A DNA stretch of 64,000 nt from Microbacterium aurum (GTDB taxonomy: Bacteria; Actinomycetota; Actinomycetes; Actinomycetales; Microbacteriaceae). Position numbers and translations under genes: made by a program. Location of the stretch: assembly GCF_016907815.1 (NCBI RefSeq), contig NZ_JAFBCQ010000001.1, forward strand, positions 310,001 to 374,000. The letters run 5' to 3'. This document shows, in pieces, positions 59,770 to 64,000 of the stretch. The notes below the pieces were generated by a model. The model did not search any database, was not told where the DNA came from, and saw only the letters and a list, made by a program, of their open reading frames with translations. Position 1 is the stretch's first letter, and every line of letters starts with the position of its first letter.

Positions 59770-61418
59770 CCTGGATCGTGTCACCGTCGGGTGATTTCGC
59801 GGGTTGAGGATCGTTGAGGCTTGATTTTCCGGGGGTGTTGGTGCCTCGTGCGGGGCACTAACGGCGTCGATCTAGACTCGCTCGGTGGGGTGGTTCGTGC
59901 GGAAGGTGCGCACCGCGTCGGGTGCGACGGCGGTGCAGATCGCGTCGAAGACCCGTGGTGTGCGGACGATCGTGGAGCACCTCGGCTCCGCGCACGACGA
60001 TGAGCAGCTCGCGGTGCTGGTCGCGATCGCGCGGGAGCGGATCGCGGAGCTGGCCGGGCATGTCCCGTTCGATCTGGACGGGCTGGGCGCGACGCCGCCG
60101 GCCACGACCGCGCCGACGGTGACCGGGTCGAGGTCCAGGTTGTTGTGGGATGTCCTCGAGGACGCCTACGCCCGTCTCGGGTTCGACGCGGTCGGCAACG
60201 ACACATTCAAGAAGCTGGTCCTGGCCCGCGTCGTCGAGCCGACCAGCAAGGCGGACACGCTGCGGGTGTGGGACGAGCTCGGTGTCCCGGGTGCGCCGTC
60301 GCTGTCGACCGTGTGGCGGACCCTCGCCCGCAGCGTTGAGCAGGACTGGCGGTCGAAGATCGCCGCCGCAGCCTACGCGCATGCGACCCGATCTGGCCCG
60401 CTCACCGTCGTGCTCTACGACGTCACCACCCTCTACTTCGAGGCGGAGCGTGAAGACAAGCTCCGCAAGGTCGGGATGAGCAAAGAGCGCCGCGTCGACC
60501 CGCAGATCCTCGTCGGCCTCCTCGTGGACCAGGGCGGGTTCCCCCTCGAAGTCCACGAGTTCGCGGGCAACAGGGGCGAGACTCTCACCCTGCTGCCCGT
60601 CCTCGACCAGTTCCGCGAACGTCACTCCGCGACCGAGGTCGTGGTCGTCGCGGACGCCGGCATGCTGTCCGCAGCGAACCTGAACCGGCTGGAGGACGCC
60701 GGGTTCGGTTTCATCGTCGGCTCCCGCACCTCCTCCGCGCCATACGATCTCGCCGAGCACTACGCGACCGTCGGGAACATCGTCACCGATGGGGAGACGG
60801 TCGAGACCACCCGAACCATGGGTGCGGGTGTGAACGCGCGGGAGCGGCGAGTGGTGTGGCAGTACTCCCACAAGCGGAAGATCCGCGACAACATCACGTT
60901 GAACAAGCAGATCGAACGCGCCGAGCAGATCGCTGCCGGCACCCGCCCGGCGAAGAAGGACCGGTTCGTCACCCTCGGCACCAAGCCCGGCGTGAACTGG
61001 GCAAGAGTCGAGAAGGCCCGCGAATACATCGGCCTCAAGGGGTACGTCACCAACCTCAGCACCGCGACGGCTTCCGCTGCAGAGATCGTGGCGGCCTACC
61101 ATGACCTGTTCCAGGTCGAGGCGACGTTCCGGATGGCAAAGACCGACCTGCGGGCGAGGCCGATGTTCGCGTCGACCGCGGACTCGATCCACGCGCACCT
61201 CACCGTCGTGTTCTGCGCTCTCGCGATCAGCCGGCACCTCTACAAGACCACCGGCGTGACGGTCCGCCGTATCGTCCGCGCGCTGCGCCCGCTGCGTGAC
61301 GTCACGATCACCATCGACGGACACGAACTCACCGCGACCACCCCGCCAACGGGGGAAGCCGCCGACATCATCGCCGCACTCCGGCCGGGCGTGGGGCACT
61401 AAACTGACACGATCCAGG
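59770..61418 (+). mobile_element. IS1634-family element with long target duplication
   Basis: 1649-bp element with perfect 14-bp terminal inverted repeats CCTGGATCGTGTCA (59770-59783; complement at 61405-61418). Flanked immediately on both sides by the 152-bp repeat. Long, variable duplications are a documented peculiarity of IS1634 of Mycoplasma, so the structure fits the family. The transposase is intact. Confidence 0.9.
59885..61402 (+). CDS. IS1634-family transposase
   Basis: 505-aa DDE transposase. GTG start gives MGWFVRKVRTASGATAVQIA. The N-terminal domain (KTRGVRTIVEHLGSAHDDEQ) is typical; the catalytic core has VVLYDVTTLYFEAEREDKLR (Asp), VVVADAGMLSAANLNRLEDA (Asp) and AYHDLFQVEATFRMAKTDLR (Glu, with the YREK-like helix). 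The gene ends TAA 16 bp before the right element end. No lesion, so it is potentially active. Confidence 0.94.
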   Translation: MGWFVRKVRTASGATAVQIASKTRGVRTIVEHLGSAHDDEQLAVLVAIARERIAELAGHVPFDLDGLGATPPATTAPTVTGSRSRLLWDVLEDAYARLGFDAVGNDTFKKLVLARVVEPTSKADTLRVWDELGVPGAPSLSTVWRTLARSVEQDWRSKIAAAAYAHATRSGPLTVVLYDVTTLYFEAEREDKLRKVGMSKERRVDPQILVGLLVDQGGFPLEVHEFAGNRGETLTLLPVLDQFRERHSATEVVVVADAGMLSAANLNRLEDAGFGFIVGSRTSSAPYDLAEHYATVGNIVTDGETVETTRTMGAGVNARERRVVWQYSHKRKIRDNITLNKQIERAEQIAAGTRPAKKDRFVTLGTKPGVNWARVEKAREYIGLKGYVTNLSTATASAAEIVAAYHDLFQVEATFRMAKTDLRARPMFASTADSIHAHLTVVFCALAISRHLYKTTGVTVRRIVRALRPLRDVTITIDGHELTATTPPTGEAADIIAALRPGVGH

Positions 61419-61570
61419 CGTCGACGCGAAGCCTTAGTTCTTGAGCAGCGATCACCTAGCCGCAGCTCACGCATTTTCTACGCCCGGGGGTCCGCCACAC
61501 CAGTAGGTGACATCTGAGTTGGGTTGCCCGGAGGGTGCGTCAAAGGATGACATCGCGCCCCGGCGTCAGA
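61419..61570. repeat. 152-bp direct repeat, right copy
   Basis: Second copy of the target duplication, beginning directly after the right inverted repeat of the IS1634-family element. It then runs into unique sequence (61571-61619) before the sce7725-like gene. It contains no recognised gene. Confidence 0.88.
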
Positions 61571-61619
61571 TCCGTGATCGTGCGCTGAAGCCTCTCGCTC
61601 AGAGGTGAGGAAGAGAATC

Positions 61620-62549
61620 TCAACCGCGAGCTGCCTGGGTAGCAATGGCGATGTGGTGGGAGATCTGGTGGCGCTTGTTGGTTGCGAGATTCGTGAAGCG
61701 ACGCACTGCCCTCAGCTCATCGAAACGAAGCATCCCCGACGTGCTGTCGAAAAGGTCACGATCAACGGCGAGATGATCAAGCGCCTCAAGGAGCTTCTCG
61801 CCCGCGCTGCCCTCACCACGCTCAATTGCATCTGAAACATAGTGAGCAACCCACAGGTCGCCGTCGCTACCGAGGTAGGACGCGTGCACCACAACAGCCG
61901 CCGCGGGTCCGCCACCGGGATCTGACGGAGTAGGTGCGAGGACCGTATAGTCACCAAAGCCGGGCCGACCCCCATCGCCGTAGGTTCGATGACCATCTGA
62001 GAACCAGTCGCTACCCTCATAGTCAGCATTGCGAGGCTGCCGTCTGAACGAGTCTGTCAGCCGCACAACCGCGGAGGGGCCGAACGCCTGAGAGTACGCG
62101 GCATCGTCCACGTTGTGGTGCACGACCACAAGTACGTCTTGAACCTCGAGCAGGCCGGCAACCATGCTGGCATCAACAGCGCCAGATCGCACAACCACGG
62201 TTAGGGCGCCCCCGTCGAAGGTGCGTTCGAAGTCCTCGATTTCAGATCTTCGAGTGTGAGAGTCGATGACCAACGCGGGCCGCACTGACCCGTCACTGAG
62301 CTGCGGGCCAGCCATCTCCCACCACGAAGCGCGGGCGGCAGGCACTTGAAAATCACGCAGGGAAGGATTCACCACGACCGAGGCCCCGAAGCCTCCAGTT
62401 CCTACAGCCCTCAAAGCCGTGTTGAGTGCCGAAGCGTCAGCCCTGACCGGCTCAATGATGGGATGCAGTGGTCCCTGAAACTCATCGTCGATCAGGTCCC
62501 GAAGCGCAAGCAATTCGCTGGCCAGACCGTACAGGTAAGGAAAGTACAT
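61620..62549 (-). CDS. sce7725-family protein (phage-beta-protein-like)
   Basis: 309-aa cytoplasmic protein starting MYFPYLYGLASELLALRDLI and DEFQGPLHPIIEPVRADASA, the opening of the sce7725/beta-protein family. The rest is a barrel-like alternation of strands and helices (SVRPALVIDSHTRRSEIEDF, ALTVVVRSGAVDASMVAGLL, DVLVVVHHNVDDAAYSQAFG) with a Gly/Asp-rich loop (SDWFSDGHRTYGDGGRPGFG). It follows the sce7726-like gene by 50 bp; the two are usually neighbours. Function is unknown; the pair is often found in variable DNA, so a defence role is plausible. Family name from memory. Confidence 0.75.
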   Translation of the reverse strand: MYFPYLYGLASELLALRDLIDDEFQGPLHPIIEPVRADASALNTALRAVGTGGFGASVVVNPSLRDFQVPAARASWWEMAGPQLSDGSVRPALVIDSHTRRSEIEDFERTFDGGALTVVVRSGAVDASMVAGLLEVQDVLVVVHHNVDDAAYSQAFGPSAVVRLTDSFRRQPRNADYEGSDWFSDGHRTYGDGGRPGFGDYTVLAPTPSDPGGGPAAAVVVHASYLGSDGDLWVAHYVSDAIERGEGSAGEKLLEALDHLAVDRDLFDSTSGMLRFDELRAVRRFTNLATNKRHQISHHIAIATQAARG

Positions 62550-62599
62550 TTGTCCCCCTCAACAGGCTCGCCGCACCCCATTGAAGCGGCGATAAAAGT

Positions 62600-63466
62600 C
62601 TATGGGATTTCAAAGAGTTCTCGAGGAAGTCCTCGAAGTCTCGATACAAGGCGCGCCCGAGCAGACGGATTGAGGTCGGCCCCGTATGCAAGCGCCCTAA
62701 GTGAGAGCGGAAACTTATCCTCACCGACCAGACGGGCCGGGGACATCAGGCGCGTGCGAAGTATCCTGACCACTGACGGATAGAGGTCCTCGATCGGAAT
62801 GGTCGTAAAAGCTTCGCGCAACGCCCCGGTGCTAGATCCGACCGCGGACACTGCAAGCTCGCGAAGTACCTCGACCCGCTCGGCTTGGCGAAGCGATCCG
62901 AACAGTGACGATGCGTAGATGCGGCCAGTACCGCCCGCCGACTCACGTTGCGTCGAGATCCGTCCGCGCTTGTCCACTGTAAGTACGCCGACATGCAGCG
63001 GTGCCATCCGCAGCGCCGCTTCGGCGCGCCGCTGTGATGTAGCGACATACACGTGTTCGGCCACAGTTGAATAGTCAGCAAGCTGATCGTTTAGACGGGC
63101 GAAGCTATCGAGATCAGTCTTGATCTCATAGACCGTGATCGTTCCGTTCACTACAACGACGTCGGCGAAGGAACGACCAATTGGCATCTCAGTCGTTGCG
63201 CCGGCTGTCGTCGGACGGTGGCGCCCGAAGACTAAGCGAGACACAATCGCGTTCTTATAGACGTACTCGGATGCACGAGTGCGCGCGAGACTGTTGAACA
63301 ACTCGTCGAGGACCTCACCCAGGGGAATGTCGGCGTCGACTATGTCGGGAAAAGGTTCGAGCCGCCGTATCGCATCCCACGGTGTCGGAGCAGCGAGCGA
63401 CCGAAGGGTAGCCGTGGTGAAGAGAGTCGCCAGACTGCGCGCCTCCTGCACCCCCAGCTGAACCAC
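62600..63466 (-). CDS. sce7726-family protein, PD-(D/E)xK nuclease-like
   Basis: 288-aa protein, GTG 63466. Residues ~65-145 carry a restriction-endonuclease-like core: EYVYKNAIVSRLVFGRH, then SFADVVVVNGTITVYEIKTD (Asp102, Glu114, Lys116 in the D-ExK spacing) and FARLNDQLADYSTVAEHVYV. The remaining C-terminal half is helical (QAERVEVLRELAVSAVG, EDLYPSVVRILRTRLMSPAR). This is the sce7726 layout. Expressed toward the IS1634 element, upstream of the sce7725-like gene. Nuclease activity is predicted from the motif only. Confidence 0.78.
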   Translation of the reverse strand: MVQLGVQEARSLATLFTTATLRSLAAPTPWDAIRRLEPFPDIVDADIPLGEVLDELFNSLARTRASEYVYKNAIVSRLVFGRHRPTTAGATTEMPIGRSFADVVVVNGTITVYEIKTDLDSFARLNDQLADYSTVAEHVYVATSQRRAEAALRMAPLHVGVLTVDKRGRISTQRESAGGTGRIYASSLFGSLRQAERVEVLRELAVSAVGSSTGALREAFTTIPIEDLYPSVVRILRTRLMSPARLVGEDKFPLSLRALAYGADLNPSARARLVSRLRGLPRELFEIP

Positions 63467-63788
63467 GAACGGAAGCCTACCTAAGCCTGGCGCCGGCGTG
63501 GGCTAACCTCGAGCACCTTCTTCCTGCGAGCGACTCATCACGCCGCTGTTAGGTTCGCCCTGTTAGGGCCCGCTCAGTAGCCGTATCGAGTCGCCGAGGT
63601 TGGTGCCTCAGGTATGCCGGCGGCAGGCATGGTGACTCTGAGATGAACGATGCGCTGGACGGCACTCGCGTAGGCTTTGAAGCCTCAAGGATCACCTCGA
63701 CATGAAGGAAAGGCGAAGCAGCAGCTTCCACCGAAGCGATCGACGTCTCGAGACACCACATCGTCTCGAATGTGTAAACGAACGCACG
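63467..63788. other. Intergenic region
   Basis: 322 bp between two same-strand genes, with relatively low G+C for this window. Short repeated GTTAGG words occur near 63548 and 63561. I see no gene, hairpin or clear promoter; the sce7726 promoter must lie here. Confidence 0.45.
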
Positions 63789-64000
63789 CTATTCGTTGAT
63801 CACCCCGAACGGAACGTGAACGCTCGGCACTTCATCGGCCGCCCCACGAAGGTGACCGATCTGGTCATCGAAGAAGATGTGGGGTTTCAAGACCCGGAGC
63901 ACTTTCGCCTTCTCAATTCCGCCGAGAAAGAAGGCATCATTGACGCGAACACCGCGCGACTGAAGCGTCTTGACGACGCGCTCATGAGATGGCGCGTTCC
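63789..64000 (-). CDS. 5'-nucleotidase, C-terminal part (gene continues beyond window)
   Basis: The minus strand encodes NAPSHERVVKTLQSRGVRVN, DAFFLGGIEKAKVLRVLKPH and IFFDDQIGHLRGAADEVPSV, stopping at TAG (63789-63791) after GVINE. This closely matches the C-terminal third of cytosolic 5'-nucleotidases (5_nucleotid family, PF06189 from memory), where the FFDDQ motif and the Lys in the preceding GG-x-x-K step are HAD catalytic residues. The N-terminal part is outside the window. Role in the island, if any, is unknown. Confidence 0.82.
   Translation of the reverse strand, partial: NAPSHERVVKTLQSRGVRVNDAFFLGGIEKAKVLRVLKPHIFFDDQIGHLRGAADEVPSVHVPFGVINE

Noticed and set aside
59618..61570. 152-bp repeats considered as attachment sites of an integrative element
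   Set aside because: They abut the inverted repeats of a single IS exactly and enclose only that IS, with no integrase or tRNA, so target duplication is the simpler explanation.

Overview
This window is high-GC Gram-positive DNA, almost certainly from Microbacteriaceae (Microbacterium-like). Codon use is strongly G/C-ending, GTG and TTG starts are frequent, ggatgcc/gcatcc words are very common, and an actinobacterial NucS is present. No rRNA, tRNA or CRISPR array was found.

Positions 1 to about 34 kb look like ordinary chromosome. In order: a glycine-betaine ABC transporter (right to left); a GntR/YtrA regulator with its ABC exporter; a chorismate-mutase-like protein; an AI-2E family permease; a beta-propeller lactonase-like protein; purA; argG; a TetR regulator with a broken ABC partner; a small effector/immunity-like pair; a penicillin-acylase-family hydrolase; an SRPBCC protein with an FAD oxidoreductase; a complete Mrp cation/proton antiporter operon (AB fusion, C, D, E, F, G); a LacI regulator divergent from an MFS exporter; nucS; an HAD phosphatase; a cold-shock protein; a GntR regulator next to an AidB-like acyl-CoA dehydrogenase; a LysM-like small protein; a DUF222/HNH protein; and a small membrane protein/regulator operon.

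From about 35 kb the window is an accessory region full of insertion sequences and gene fragments. A sigma-factor gene is cut by an IS256-family element (36499-39365, 9-bp target duplication), which is itself cut by a second IS256-family element (37451-38904, 8-bp duplication). Then come a complete IS21-family element (39530-42195, 5-bp duplication), the left end of a second IS21, two truncated genes joined tail to tail, a large STAND/TPR regulator, an IS110 transposase, a frameshifted luciferase-like oxidoreductase, IS481 debris with a MITE-like 177-bp unit, and a complete IS3-family element (52398-53709).

The most interesting locus is 54.4-59.6 kb: a compact operon for a bacterial ubiquitin-like conjugation pathway. 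It encodes a sigma-factor-like protein, an HTH protein, an ImmA/IrrE-type HExxH peptidase with a 12-Cys zinc-binding tail, a two-domain ubiquitin-like protein ending Gly-Gly-Val-Ala, an E2-like protein with one cysteine, and a single polypeptide joining a JAMM isopeptidase domain to an E1-like adenylation domain. A 19-codon ORF couples the first two genes. No CD-NTase is visible, so this is not a plain CBASS/Bil operon. Just downstream, an IS1634-family element (59770-61418) is flanked by a 152-bp direct repeat that abuts its inverted repeats exactly. After it lies a pair resembling sce7726 (PD-(D/E)xK nuclease-like) and sce7725. The island therefore looks like a stack of defence-type or self-modification modules carried among mobile elements. 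The window ends in the 3' part of a 5'-nucleotidase-like gene.
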